Source: Caballeronia sp. GAFFF1 (GTDB lineage: Bacteria > Pseudomonadota > Gammaproteobacteria > Burkholderiales > Burkholderiaceae). Taken from it: 64,000 nucleotides of DNA. The notes under the pieces are model-generated. The model did not search any database and was not told the DNA's origin. It saw nothing but the letters and a program-made list of their open reading frames with translations. Location: positions 1-64,000 of the forward strand of contig NZ_JALQEM010000043.1 in NCBI RefSeq assembly GCF_023630705.1, written 5' to 3'. The translations under genes and the position numbers were made by a program. Shown one piece after another: positions 7,834 to 17,213 of this stretch; the stretch's first letter is position 1, and every line of letters starts with the position of its first letter.

Positions 7834-9000
7834 ATGATTGATCCTTTGCGCCCTGAATACACAATAGATGACATCGAGGACCAGGCCAATCGCGTAGCAG
7901 ACGTTGTAGAGCGTGTTAGGAACAGCATTTTTTCGCCGGACTACATCAAGAAGCCCCCTACTTTCTCCGTCGCGCAACTTGCTGCTCTTTGCCGCATCGA
8001 TCGCAGCGCCCTAATGAGACGTGTTGCAAAGGGTGATCTTCCCGCCGGTAAGGAAATAAACAAGTCCCGTCGTGATTTCACTTTGGCCGAAGCGCGGCGA
8101 TGGGCGCGTGCTTATGGACGGTCGTATACGCGCGGACCGGATGACCGGGCGGTAGTCGTAACCACCGGGAACAGCAAAGGCGGTGTAAGTAAGACGACTA
8201 CAACGATGTGCATCGCACAGGGTCTGTCGCTTCTCGGCTATCGCGTGTTGTGCATCGATTTGGATCCGCAGGGGTCACTCACGAGCCTATGCGGCTACCT
8301 GCCAGATACTCAGGTTCAAGAGGAAGACACAATCTTGCCGTTGTGCGCCGGGGACGAGCTATCGCTTCGCTATGCAGTCAAGCCGACCTACTGGGATGGA
8401 CTGGACGTCGTCGGTTGTAGCCCGGTGGCCTTCGCAGCGGAATTTCACATCCCGAGTCGACAGTCAAAGCGCGAGCCCGATTTTCGGTTTTATGACGTGC
8501 TCAACAAAGGACTGCAGGACCTTCGATGGGAATATGACGTCATCTTAATCGACACCTCGCCAACGCTTTCGTACTTGTCACTTAACGCGTTCTTTGCTGC
8601 TGACGGGCTGATTATGCCAATACCGCCTCGCGGCATGGACTTCGCCAGTTCGAGCCAGTTCTGGACTCTCTTTTCAGGTTTGGCTTCCTCGATTGCCGAG
8701 CAAGCAGGTGCAGAAAAGACGTGGAAATTTATCGACGTGCTGCTTTGCATGACCGAGGGTCAGGGCAATGTGAACGAAAGCGTGGTGAGGGAGTGGGTGA
8801 AGGTGGCGTATGGAGACAAGCTGATGACAGGCGAAATCCCGAAGACAGTTGTATCGAGCTCGTCTGGGACCAAGTTTTCCACGGTCTACGACATAACCAA
8901 GTACACGGGTAGTGCTAAGACATATCAGACGGCTCGGGTTGCCTATGACGCAGCCGTTGACCAAGTAGAGGCTCAAATCCGACGTGTCTGGGTTAATTGA
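7834..9000 (+). CDS. parA: ParA partition ATPase, type Ia
   Basis: A 388-residue protein. Residues 45-95 form a MerR/HTH-type DNA-binding region (FSVAQLAALCRIDRSALMRR) typical of type Ia ParA, which represses its own operon. The deviant Walker A motif KGGVSKTT begins at residue 115, followed by the Walker A' strand CIDLDPQGSL and Walker B-like VILIDTSPTLSYL. The gene starts the parAB operon and diverges from the initiator gene. ParA forms ATP-dependent gradients on the nucleoid that move ParB-parS complexes apart. All catalytic motifs are intact. Confidence 0.93.
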   Translation: MIDPLRPEYTIDDIEDQANRVADVVERVRNSIFSPDYIKKPPTFSVAQLAALCRIDRSALMRRVAKGDLPAGKEINKSRRDFTLAEARRWARAYGRSYTRGPDDRAVVVTTGNSKGGVSKTTTTMCIAQGLSLLGYRVLCIDLDPQGSLTSLCGYLPDTQVQEEDTILPLCAGDELSLRYAVKPTYWDGLDVVGCSPVAFAAEFHIPSRQSKREPDFRFYDVLNKGLQDLRWEYDVILIDTSPTLSYLSLNAFFAADGLIMPIPPRGMDFASSSQFWTLFSGLASSIAEQAGAEKTWKFIDVLLCMTEGQGNVNESVVREWVKVAYGDKLMTGEIPKTVVSSSSGTKFSTVYDITKYTGSAKTYQTARVAYDAAVDQVEAQIRRVWVN

Positions 9001-9012
9001 AGGAGTTTGCTG

Positions 9013-9972
9013 ATGACAAGTAAGAAAGAGGAGGCGGCTCGACTCGCCGCTGCGGCATTGGATCCGGCGCTGATGCCACGCCTGGAACGGAGAACGCCGC
9101 GAATTGCGATGAACAGAGTCACGGATTTCACAGGCGAACTTGAAAAGGTTGAACGCGACCTGAATGAGGCGCAAAGGAGACTCGCGCTGCATGATGGGGC
9201 GCGCCCGACGCGGAAGCTCTCACCGGAGTTAGTCAAAGCTTCGAAGTTTGCAAATCGGACCGAGCGATCGTTTGAAGGACCGTCATTCGAAGCGTTTAAA
9301 CAAGAGATCTTGAGCGCGGGCGGGAACGTGCAGCCGATCAAAGTGCGACGAATTGGCCCTGAGAACTACGAAGTTGTTTTCGGGCACAGACGACATCGAG
9401 CGTGCTTGGAGCTCGGGCTGCAGGTCTTGGCAGTGATTCAGGAGGACATGTCCGACAAGGATCTTTTCGAAGAGATGAGCAGGGAAAACGAACAGCGACA
9501 AGACCTGTCCGCGTATGAGCTCGCCATGCATTACAAACGAGGGATTGATCTCAAGCTCTATCGAAATTGGTCTGAGATTGCAGCCGTGCTCGGGAAAACC
9601 AAGAGTCTTATGAGTCGGTACAGCGCACTTGCTGAGCTACCCGACACTGTGGTGAATGCCTTTCGGTCGCCAAATGATATCCAACCGAAGTGGGCAGAAA
9701 AACTTAGGCAAGTCATTGATGTTGATTCCGCCGCAGTGATGAGTGCAGCAAGAGCTGTTGCGGGAAAGTCCCTTCCACCCAAGGGGATCTATGACGCGCT
9801 CATCAATCGCACGCCGCAAGAGTTCACTCGGGTGAACTTTCCGTTCGGGACATGGCATGAGACTGAGAAGAAGGCGACGATCGACATTGATAAAACGACC
9901 TTAGGCCCAGAGAAGCTAGAATCGCTGCGACTGTTCCTGGCGTCATTGCAGTCGGAAAGTTCACCCGGGTGA
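9013..9972 (+). CDS. parB: ParB centromere-binding protein
   Basis: A 319-residue protein from the ATG at 9013, which has AGGAG directly after the parA stop. Residues 75-165 are the ParB/Sulfiredoxin-like CTPase domain with its conserved box (VVFGHRRHRACLELG) and the ENEQRQDLSAYELA segment. Residues 170-225 hold the parS-reading HTH (WSEIAAVLGKTKSLMSRY). The short C-terminal part would dimerise. Two parS-like palindromes are embedded in its own 3' coding end, one overlapping the stop codon. Confidence 0.92.
   Translation: MTSKKEEAARLAAAALDPALMPRLERRTPRIAMNRVTDFTGELEKVERDLNEAQRRLALHDGARPTRKLSPELVKASKFANRTERSFEGPSFEAFKQEILSAGGNVQPIKVRRIGPENYEVVFGHRRHRACLELGLQVLAVIQEDMSDKDLFEEMSRENEQRQDLSAYELAMHYKRGIDLKLYRNWSEIAAVLGKTKSLMSRYSALAELPDTVVNAFRSPNDIQPKWAEKLRQVIDVDSAAVMSAARAVAGKSLPPKGIYDALINRTPQEFTRVNFPFGTWHETEKKATIDIDKTTLGPEKLESLRLFLASLQSESSPG
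9822..9837. promoter_or_regulatory. parS-like palindrome within parB
   Basis: GTTCACTCGGGTGAAC is a 16-bp palindrome with one mismatched pair. It repeats the perfect site found 137 bp downstream and is read in frame as part of parB. Repetition of the same palindrome near parB suggests a ParB-binding site. Confidence 0.65.
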
Positions 9973-9974
9973 AC
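9959..9974. promoter_or_regulatory. parS-like palindrome overlapping the parB stop
   Basis: GTTCACCCGGGTGAAC is a perfect 16-bp palindrome spanning the last codons and the TGA of parB. Size and symmetry match parS sites of Noc/Spo0J-type ParB proteins. The GTTCAC half-site resembles the GTTNCAC halves known for this family, but the specificity of this ParB is not known. Confidence 0.75.
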
Positions 9975-10510
9975 TTAGTTGTGCGTGACCGTCGATAGAA
10001 TTCTGATGGTTCGTTCGCAGGTCTGCGGACGCGCTGACAACTGTGTGTAACCGTCATGGGGCAGACTTCTTTGAACCCTGATTTGCTCGACGCCATGCCC
10101 GTGTCTATGCTCGGCGATATCGCGTGGAGGGGTGGCTGCCACAGATGAGTCGCCTGAATGACGCTCGCCCGAATCGACTTCGAGTGCAACTACCAGTCTC
10201 TGTCATTAAGTTCCAGCTATCTTCCGATATCGGCCAAATCTTACAGATGGGCTGGCATTGCTTCTGGTCTCGTCGCTCATGGCGCCGCCATATCGCCTCT
10301 GTGCTGGTTCGGTCGCGTTGCTCGGCTCTTTCCATCTGCTCGGGGATACTGACGGTGCCTCCCGCGGCCTGTAACCTCGGCGCGGTATGCGTCGACGAAG
10401 TCACTGGCCCGCCACCATCGGGCTCCAGTTGATCCACTGCAGCAGCGTGCTGCGGTTATCGCGTTTCATGAAATTGTGGCGCCCCGCAACGGTGTCTGCT
10501 CATCGAAGAT
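9975..10510. other. No recognisable gene
   Basis: Intergenic stretch between the partition locus and an insertion element. Only short shadows of open frames. No further copy of the parS-like palindrome was noticed. Confidence 0.5.
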
Positions 10511-11951
10511 TCGATTGCGGGTAATGTACCGAGAAGTGTGCAAAAAGCTGTTGGCGGGAAGATGCTGAGAAGGGGTGGCCGTGGTGTAAGTTGATGAGTG
10601 TCGAATTCGTCAACCTGCCCTCGGGAGGGCTTGCACCATGGCCACGACCAAGCGTAGTACGAACCGGCCGCCAGTGGAAGCGCTGGTTGCCGGCGACCGC
10701 GACCTGATGAAGGCGCTCATGAAGGATGCGCTTCAGGAAGTGCTCGAAGCGGAGATGACCGAGCTGCTGGGGGCATCGCCTAACGAGCGGACCGAGACAC
10801 GCAGTGGCTATCGAGCCGGTTACTACGGCCGCGGGCTGGTCGCGCATCGGCAAGCTGGAGCTGCGCGTGCCGCGTGATCGGCATGGTGATTTCTCAACGG
10901 CGCTGTTCGAGCGCTATGCGCGCAGCGAGAAAGCATTGGTGGCCGCGCTCGCCGAGATGTACGTACAGGGCGTCTCGACCCGCAAGGTCAAGGCGATTAC
11001 CGAAGAGCTATGCGGTCACAGCTTCTCGGCCTCGGCAATCTCCGCCATCAACAAAGGGCTCGACGCGACGCTGGCGAAGTTCGCGCATCGGCCGTTAGAG
11101 GAAGCGTATCCGTATCTGATCGTCGATGCGCGCTATGAGAAGGTGCGCGAATCGGGCGTGATTCGCTCGCAGGCGGTGCTGATTGCCATCGGCATCAACT
11201 GGGAGGGTCATCGGCAAGTGCTGGCCGTGGAGCTGGCGAACCGCGAGAGCCAGTCGAGCTGAAGGAGTTCTTGCTGGGACTGAAAAAGCGCGGGCTCTCG
11301 GGCGTCGAGTTCGTCGCCTCGGACGACCACGCGGGGCTGAAGAAGGCGATCGGTGAGGTGCTGCCCGAAGCCGCCTGGCAGCGCTGCTATGTGCACTTTC
11401 TGCGCAACGCATTGGACTACCTGCCGCGCAAGGCCGATGACGACTGCTTGCAGGAGTTGCGCTGGATGTACGACCGACGCGATTTGCAGGAGGCGCAGCG
11501 AGATCTCGCGGCGTGGATTACCAAGTGGCAGGGCAAATATCCGAAGCTCGTCGATTGGGTGGAAGGCAACATTGCCGAGACGCTGACGTTCTACCGGCTG
11601 CCGCGCGCGCATCACAAGCGTTTGAAGTCGACCAACATGCTCGAGCGCTTGAACGAAGAGATCAAGCGGCGTACGCGTATTGTGAGGATCTTCCCAAACG
11701 AGGCCGCGTGTCTGCGCTTAGTCAGGGCGTTATGCAGTGAAACGCACGAAACGTGGCTGGAAGACAGCCGCTATCTGAACATGGCCCTGCTGGCCGAGCA
11801 GAAAAAGGACTTCTTGCGCGCTGCTGCATAGCGGCGGACGGCGTTCGGCGCTGCGGGCTACGCCCTCCGCACCGCACGCCGCACAGAAGGATCAACTGAA
11901 ACCACCGGCATCCGGTTTCTGCACACCTTGACGCACACAACTCGATTGCGG
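10511..11951 (+). mobile_element. IS256-family insertion sequence, decayed
   Basis: The direct repeat TCGATTGCGG occurs at 10511-10520 and 11942-11951 and brackets the element; IS256 insertions leave 8-9 bp duplications. Just inside, imperfect inverted ends share GTGTGCA (left at about 10537, right complement at about 11920). The span of about 1.42 kb fits the family. The single transposase gene is broken by two frameshifts, so the copy should not move by itself. A clean target duplication implies a fairly recent insertion. Confidence 0.8.
10638..11831 (+). pseudogene. IS256-family transposase, two frameshifts
   Basis: The reading frame starts at 10638, moves after codon 72 or so (near 10843, an apparent 2-base loss) and moves again near 11260 (SSWKEFLLG interrupted by TGA, an apparent 1-base loss). 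Joined, the pieces give an almost full-length transposase of about 400 residues with the family's DDE triad: aspartate in YLIVDARYEKV, aspartate in FVASDDHAGL, glutamate in MLERLNEEIKRR. The two changes sum to three bases, which restores the original frame. As read, no functional product is possible. Confidence 0.85.
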
Positions 11952-13107
11952 CGATCGGGCAAGCCTCCTTTTGGCTATCGCAGGCGAGGCGGCCCGAGGA
12001 CGAATCGAATTTCTAATATTCTGGGCGCGTATCGGGCGTCTTTGCCTAAGATCTAGGCGTAGCAACGGCTGGAGATCTGGGATCTGGAACGCCTTCGCAA
12101 GTCAATACGTCGAGCAAACTGACGGTGCGCGAAGAGCAAAAAGTGCGGCCGGAGCAGGGGCCAGTTATTGCGACGCGTCGAATGGAGCCCAGTTGGGACA
12201 CCAGAGGAGTTGACGTTGCTTCGCCGGTTTTTAAGGCACATACGTTGCGAGGAGCGTCAGTTACGGCCGCTCGGCTTTGTCTGAGCCGTGCAGAGGCTGC
12301 TTGTACACCAACGATCAATCGACAGCGTTCGATCATTGCAGTCCAGGGCCTCTCGTGAAAGCCCAGAAAACTTTCTTCGCGTGCCGCATCGTGCCCTGCG
12401 CGCGCGAGTGTCATGAGGCGACCTTCCTTAGCGTGAGCGGATGAGCCCCGCCGATATATTTGCTATGGCCAGCATGCGTTGTGCATAGGCTAACGTCGGC
12501 GCTGGGCGTCGCTTTGCGCGGTGGATTGCCGATCTCCTGCGATTAACGCCAATACGCGTCGGAACACGCCCAAGTCTCGACCACAGTGGGTTTGACCGCC
12601 CTCAACGACGCGCAGTCGCGCAGTGTCGAGGGCACCGTTGGCGGCGACGGAGTGGTTCGGCCAGCGTCCGTCAGGCTGGAGACAACAATAGGGCGCTCTG
12701 TCGTCTGGTGTCATGGCTGCGCTTCATGCGAACGGGCCTGCTTCGTCTTGTGACTGTCACTAGACCAGCAACGGGAGCCGGACAGTGCGCCCGACGGATC
12801 CATCGGGCTGGGCTCCGACGCGCTTCAGGCCTCTGCAAGTGGGCTGCTAGAGTCGCCATGGTCGCGGCTCGCTTTGGTCCCGACCGCCTGAGGCTTTGGC
12901 CGGGGGAAGAATCTCCGAGCGGTATTCGACACTTTAAGCCTGATAACGTCGACTATCAGCGTGACTCACGCGCGCGCGGGTAAGACTCGTCAGTCAGTGC
13001 CCCGGCGGGGAACCACCGGTTGCCATGCGGGAGGCTCACGATCAAGATAGCCATTAGCGCTCGCTCTATCGCAAGTGCTGTCTTCAACTTTTATGGATCA
13101 AGCACAC
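11952..13107. other. Long stretch without a supported gene
   Basis: About 1.15 kb in which all open frames are short and overlap on both strands without ribosome sites or recognisable protein patterns. It may be scrambled remnants of mobile DNA between the IS256 copy and the csp relic. The last 60 bp contain the ribosome-site-poor leader of the cold-shock gene. Confidence 0.45.
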
Positions 13108-13310
13108 ATGGCAACCGGTACGGTCAAGTGGTTCAACGATGCAAAGGGTTTCGGCTTCATCACGCCGGACGGCGGCGGCGACGATCTGTTCGCCCACTTC
13201 TCGGAAGTCCGCGCCGAGGGTTTCAAAACCCTCGCCGAAGGCAGAAGGTGACCTACGACGAGAAGATGGGTCCGAAGGGCAAGCAGGCGTCCAACATTAA
13301 GCCGGCGTAA
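13108..13310 (+). pseudogene. CspA-family cold-shock protein, frameshifted
   Basis: From the ATG at 13108 the frame encodes MATGTVKWFNDAKGFGFITP and the RNP-bearing strands of a cold-shock domain, but runs into TGA at 13249-13251 after 47 codons. Losing one C near 13242 (GAAGGC AGAAGG for an expected GAAGGCCAGAAGG) explains it: the next frame continues QKVTYDEKMGPKGKQASNI, completing a normal 67-68 residue protein. Such proteins bind single-stranded RNA and DNA as chaperones. It may be a genuine mutation or a consensus error. Confidence 0.85.
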
Positions 13311-13428
13311 CGTGGGGGGATGACCCTGGCGATCCAACGGTCGTCCGGGCCGCGGAAAGGGCGGGGCGGAGGCCGGAAAGCTGGTCTGGTAACGTAGGAG
13401 ACGCGCCGACAAGCCGAGCTTGCCTTGT

Positions 13429-13448
13429 CTGCTAATTATTATTAGCAG
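13429..13448. repeat. 8-bp hairpin after the csp gene
   Basis: CTGCTAAT and ATTAGCAG are separated by four bases (TATT). A/T-rich and without a T-run, so it is at most a weak terminator or a small regulatory palindrome. Confidence 0.35.
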
Positions 13449-13521
13449 TGAACTATTTAATGGATAAAATGGACGGTACGGCGTTTTACGCCCCGTGGAG
13501 GCCACGAAAACTGGCGTAGAA

Positions 13522-13536
13522 TACGTAAAATACGTA
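13522..13536. promoter_or_regulatory. Antitoxin operator candidate
   Basis: TACGTA-AAA-TACGTA, two copies of a 6-bp palindrome spaced by three bases, lies 16 bp before the antitoxin ATG and just before its GGGAGGAG ribosome site. Phd-type antitoxins bind paired short palindromes over their own promoters, so this is the likely autoregulatory site. Confidence 0.55.
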
Positions 13537-13552
13537 CTGGGAGGAGCCCGCG

Positions 13553-13837
13553 ATGCACACCATCACCGCCACCGAACTCGCCCGCCAGACGCGCCAGATC
13601 CTGGATGCCGTCGCGCGCGACGGCGAAACCGTCATCATCGAGCGCAACAACGTGCCCGTCGCGCGTTTGTTGCCGGCTGAACAGGCGATGACGGCCGCCC
13701 AAGTCCTCGCCGGCCTGCCGACGAACTTGACGCAGCAGCAGGCCAAGGCGTGGCTCAGTGACAGCCGGGCCGACTTCGACGACGCGCTGCGCGATCCGTG
13801 GGCGTCACGCCAGGATGTCACCGATGGCCAGAGTTAA
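13553..13837 (+). CDS. Phd/YefM-type antitoxin
   Basis: A 94-residue protein whose first 50 residues are a canonical Phd/YefM DNA-binding domain (TITATELARQTRQILDAVA, then VIIERNNVPVARLLPAE). The C-terminal 40 residues (AKAWLSDSRADFDDALRDP) are the flexible acidic part that wraps the toxin. Its stop codon overlaps the toxin start by one base, so expression is coupled. It should neutralise the PIN toxin and repress the operon. Confidence 0.9.
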   Translation: MHTITATELARQTRQILDAVARDGETVIIERNNVPVARLLPAEQAMTAAQVLAGLPTNLTQQQAKAWLSDSRADFDDALRDPWASRQDVTDGQS

Positions 13838-14244
13838 TGGGCATCGTCCTTGACAGCTGCATCTGGGTCGCGCTCGCCGCGAAACAGCTCGAACGCCAGA
13901 CCGTGATCGGGCTGGCCGGCGAGGCGCCGGTCTTCATCTCGGTGATCTCGCTCGGCGAACTGGGCTTTGGCGTGCAAGCGTGTGCAGATCCGGTGGAGCG
14001 GGCCGGGCGAGCGGCGTATTTACAGCAGCTCGAGCGTCGGCCGGTTCTCGATGTGTCGCGACGCACCGCCGCCGCGTTCGGGGTGCTCGCCGCCGCGGTC
14101 AAGCAGTCGGGCCGTTCGCCGCGCCCGCGCTACAACGATCTATGGATTGCGGCCCAGGCGATCGAACACGGCTTTGCACTCATGACGTTGAACCCCACCG
14201 ATTTCGCGGACCTGCCGGGGCTACGCCTCGTCGTGCCGGAGTGA
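13837..14244 (+). CDS. vapC: VapC-type PIN-domain toxin
   Basis: 135 residues from the ATG at 13837, which shares its A with the antitoxin stop (TAATG). The PIN acidic residues are in place: LDSCIWVAL with Asp5 near the N-terminus, glutamate in SLGELGFGV, and aspartate in RPRYNDLWIAAQAIEHG, with a further Asp in LNPTDFADL. VapC toxins are Mg-dependent RNases, usually cutting tRNA or rRNA. The pair probably stabilises the plasmid by post-segregational killing. Intact, with no sign of decay. Confidence 0.9.
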   Translation: MGIVLDSCIWVALAAKQLERQTVIGLAGEAPVFISVISLGELGFGVQACADPVERAGRAAYLQQLERRPVLDVSRRTAAAFGVLAAAVKQSGRSPRPRYNDLWIAAQAIEHGFALMTLNPTDFADLPGLRLVVPE

Positions 14245-14648
14245 GATCGTGCGCGCCATTGCATCGACGGTGCCCCCGCAGCCTGTAGTCGAATGGTCAC
14301 CGAGGCCGCGTGAGATGCATCAAGCAGGGCAGTTCGCGGCGCACGCTGGGGCGCGCAAGAAACCAGTCCCGCGGCCGGCCCCGCGCCGTATCAGCGCGAA
14401 TGTCAGCCACGCGGAACGCTGTGCCGTGGCGGAACAAAGGGCTTCGGAGGTCGCTCGCCCCCATTTATGCGTCGGGGCGCTACGCTGGTCTGCGCGCGCA
14501 GCTGACGTGAGCGGTCGGTGGCGATGCAAGGCACACGCGACAGCCTCCGCAATGGCTCGTTATTTTGCTCCCCGGAGAGCCGCACCTCAGCGGCGCAGCT
14601 CATCGCATGCGCCGGAGGCCAGTACTGCGCGCGCAAGGGCACGACCCG
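14245..14648. other. No recognisable gene
   Basis: High-G+C spacer before the first recombinase. Overlapping frames on both strands lack ribosome sites and known motifs. If the recombinase recombines near its own gene, the attachment site could be in this stretch, but no repeat pair was found by eye. Confidence 0.4.
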
Positions 14649-16634
14649 ATGGCTAATCAACCCCAGCAGCTCATGCTGCCCGCGCCGCGGACGTACACGC
14701 GCACCGACTTCACCGCGCTGCGCGCGTTCGTGCAACGGCTGCCCGCGGCCACCATCGCGCGGCTCTACTACGATCCGGAACACGCGCCGCACGCGGCGAG
14801 CGCCGATGCGATGGAGCGCTATCTGCGCACGATGCGTGATGACCTGGTGCAGCTGGCGTTACGGCACGGCTCGTCGGTGCTCGCCGACCACCTGAAAGCG
14901 TCGATCAAACAGCACGGCAGCGCCAAGCTCACCGCGATGACCTTGCGCATGGTCGAGCAGGCGTCGATGCTGGCGGCGGCGGTGCCGCTCCCCGCGCACC
15001 CGGTGCACCTGTGGTTCCGGCCGCTGATCGCGCAGCGCTTAAGCGGGGAAGGCATCGGCACGCTCGGCGGGCTGATCGACTATTGCAATGCGCGCGGCGG
15101 CAGTTGGTGGCGCTCGGTGCCGCGCATCGGCGCGTTGCGCGCGCGGGCGATCGTCGCGTGGCTGCGGCGGCATGAAGCGACGCTCGGCGTGAAGGTGGCC
15201 GCCGACGTCGACACCGCGTCGTTGGTGCCGGCCAGCGGGAGCGAAGGGAAGGGCAATGAGGAGGGCGACGAGCGCGTCATCGTGGTGGGGGGCGATCCGA
15301 GCGCACCGCGGCTGGCCCCGTTCGAGCACCTGGCGGTGCCGGCCGAATTATCGGGGGCCGCAGGCTTTAATCGTGCAACGAGCTTTGCGTTCATTCGCGC
15401 CGAGCACGATCTCGCGGCGGTGCACGCGTACCTGCATCGTTATCGCGACCGACCGACCACCTTGCGCGCGTACACGCGCGAGCTCGAACGGCTGATCCTG
15501 TGGAGCGTGGTGGTGCGGCGCAAGGCGCTGTCGTCGCTGACGGTGGAGGACTGCGAGGCGTACAAAGATTTCTTAAAGGCGCCGTTGCCGTCGTTCACGG
15601 GACCGAAGCGACCGCGCAGCAGCGGCCGCTGGCGCCCGTTCGCCTCAGAAGGCTTGTCGGCCGACAGTCAGGCGTATGCGGTGCGCGTGCTGCGCGCGGC
15701 GTTCGCGTGGTTAGTGGAGGTCCGGTATCTCGCCGGCAATCCGTGGAGCGCGGTGCACGAACCGGCAACCGTCACGCGCGAGCTGTCGGTGCAGGTGCAC
15801 CGGGCGCTGCCCGCGAGCTTATGGACGCGGGTGCGTCAGGCGCTCGATGCACGCTGCGACGGGCTCAACGGTATCGCGCCGGAGTCGGACGACGAGGCGC
15901 GACAGTGGCGCGCAGCGCGGGCGGCCATCTTATTGATGGGCGACTCCGGGTTGCGGCGGGCGGAAGCGGCGCTCGCGCGGCGCGAGGGGCTGCGCCTCGC
16001 CGAGGTGGACGGAGACGGACGCGCGTCGCGCAGTCCCTCGGCCCGGTCACCGTCTCAGCGAACGTCGCAGCCAACGTCGTCCCGCGCGGGCGAGTCGGCC
16101 GCGTCGGCCGAGTCAGGGCGCCCGTCGTCGGTCTGGACGCTGACTGTCATCGGCAAGCGCCGCAAGCAGCGTACGGTGCCGGTCAGTGGTGCGACCGTCG
16201 CGGCGCTGCGCGCACATTGGCACGACCGGGCGCGCGACTTCGACGCGCCGCACGCGCAGGGGCCGCTGATCGCGCCACAGTGGATTCCGGGCACACGCGC
16301 CGCGCTCGAGCGACACGACGCCAGTGCAGACGACGCGCCCTACACCGTCGATGCGTTCGGGCGGCTCGTCAGAACGGCGGTGCAACGGCTGGCCAGGGAG
16401 AGTGCTGCGCTGGCGGAGTTCAGCACCGACGACCTGGTGCAGTTGGCGAACACGTCGGCGCATGCTTTTCGGCACACGTTCGGCACACGGGCGGTCGCGC
16501 GAGACATGCCGACCGACGTCGTGCAGGCGATCCTCGGTCATGCGTCGTTGCAGACTACGTCGATTTATGTTCGCGCGGAACGACGGCGCATGCTCGAAGC
16601 CGCCGCGCACTTTTACGCTGACGACAAGCCGTAG
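14649..16634 (+). CDS. Large tyrosine recombinase with N-terminal DUF3701 region, copy 1
   Basis: 661 residues from the ATG at 14649. Residues 1-185 match the DUF3701 phage-integrase extension (YTRTDFTALRAFVQRLPAAT, then GGSWWRSVPRIGALRARAIV, a helix-hairpin-helix-like motif). A SAM-like core-binding domain spans about 245-375. The catalytic domain has R436, H605, R608, H631 and the nucleophile Y640. A 70-residue Ser/Ala/Arg-rich insertion splits the catalytic domain after R436. A paralogue lies at 25107-27251 in the same orientation, and the DNA between carries putative defence genes. All catalytic residues are present. Confidence 0.9.
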   Translation: MANQPQQLMLPAPRTYTRTDFTALRAFVQRLPAATIARLYYDPEHAPHAASADAMERYLRTMRDDLVQLALRHGSSVLADHLKASIKQHGSAKLTAMTLRMVEQASMLAAAVPLPAHPVHLWFRPLIAQRLSGEGIGTLGGLIDYCNARGGSWWRSVPRIGALRARAIVAWLRRHEATLGVKVAADVDTASLVPASGSEGKGNEEGDERVIVVGGDPSAPRLAPFEHLAVPAELSGAAGFNRATSFAFIRAEHDLAAVHAYLHRYRDRPTTLRAYTRELERLILWSVVVRRKALSSLTVEDCEAYKDFLKAPLPSFTGPKRPRSSGRWRPFASEGLSADSQAYAVRVLRAAFAWLVEVRYLAGNPWSAVHEPATVTRELSVQVHRALPASLWTRVRQALDARCDGLNGIAPESDDEARQWRAARAAILLMGDSGLRRAEAALARREGLRLAEVDGDGRASRSPSARSPSQRTSQPTSSRAGESAASAESGRPSSVWTLTVIGKRRKQRTVPVSGATVAALRAHWHDRARDFDAPHAQGPLIAPQWIPGTRAALERHDASADDAPYTVDAFGRLVRTAVQRLARESAALAEFSTDDLVQLANTSAHAFRHTFGTRAVARDMPTDVVQAILGHASLQTTSIYVRAERRRMLEAAAHFYADDKP

Positions 16635-17130
16635 TGGCGTGGTCCGTCAACCATCCGTCGGCGGGTACCCGCGCGCTTTCGTTGTCTTGCTGGCGGCTGC
16701 AGCTGCGTCGCCACCGCGGCAACGCCGAAGTCGTCAAACAGCGGTGGATTTTCCGCGCTTGTGAGCCGTGTCCTTGCGGCCGCCCAATACCGCTAGAACG
16801 CAAGAAGGGGCGCACACAGCTTGACGGTCACTGGTTGCAACAATTCGTTTGATCGCTCGCTCCTAACGAAGGCGCGAGCAGCTTCGGTCAACCCGCCGTT
16901 AGCGCGATAAGAGCGCTCTGCGCAGGTATCGCCAGTCCGGCGCGAGACTCTTTATTCCACGGGCCCCCGACCGCACCAGTACGGTTGACGGGGATGCGCT
17001 CGAGCAGCCGACGCAAACGCGACGAAGCGAAGCTGCGCGGCCGCCGATGGATCTGGCCTCTCGTGTCTCCAACCCCACACTTTTCTTGAATTGCATACCT
17101 GACACTGTGTCACGTCTGAACTTTCACACT
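16635..17130. other. No recognisable gene
   Basis: Spacer between recombinase 1 and the stator-like operon. Composition drops from very G+C-rich to moderate near 17080, just before the operon promoter, consistent with a junction between DNA of different origin. Confidence 0.4.
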
Positions 17131-17153
17131 TATAATCAGTAACACAAAGTTAC
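17131..17153 (+). promoter_or_regulatory. Promoter candidate of the stator-like operon
   Basis: A perfect TATAAT at 17131-17136 is followed at 17139-17153 by the inverted repeat GTAAC-ACAAA-GTTAC. The -35 region is weak (TGTCAC near 17108). The repeat overlaps the expected transcription start and could be a repressor site. The first gene begins 60 bp downstream. Confidence 0.5.
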
Positions 17154-17213
17154 AAAGAAAGTGAATGAGTAACGTCTACCGATCTCGACGTCAAACAAAA
17201 AGAGAACTGGATC

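Noticed and set aside
15500..16621. 373-codon frame in the second recombinase-1 reading frame
   Set aside because: A high-G+C shadow of the recombinase gene, rich in Arg, Ala and Gly with no domain.
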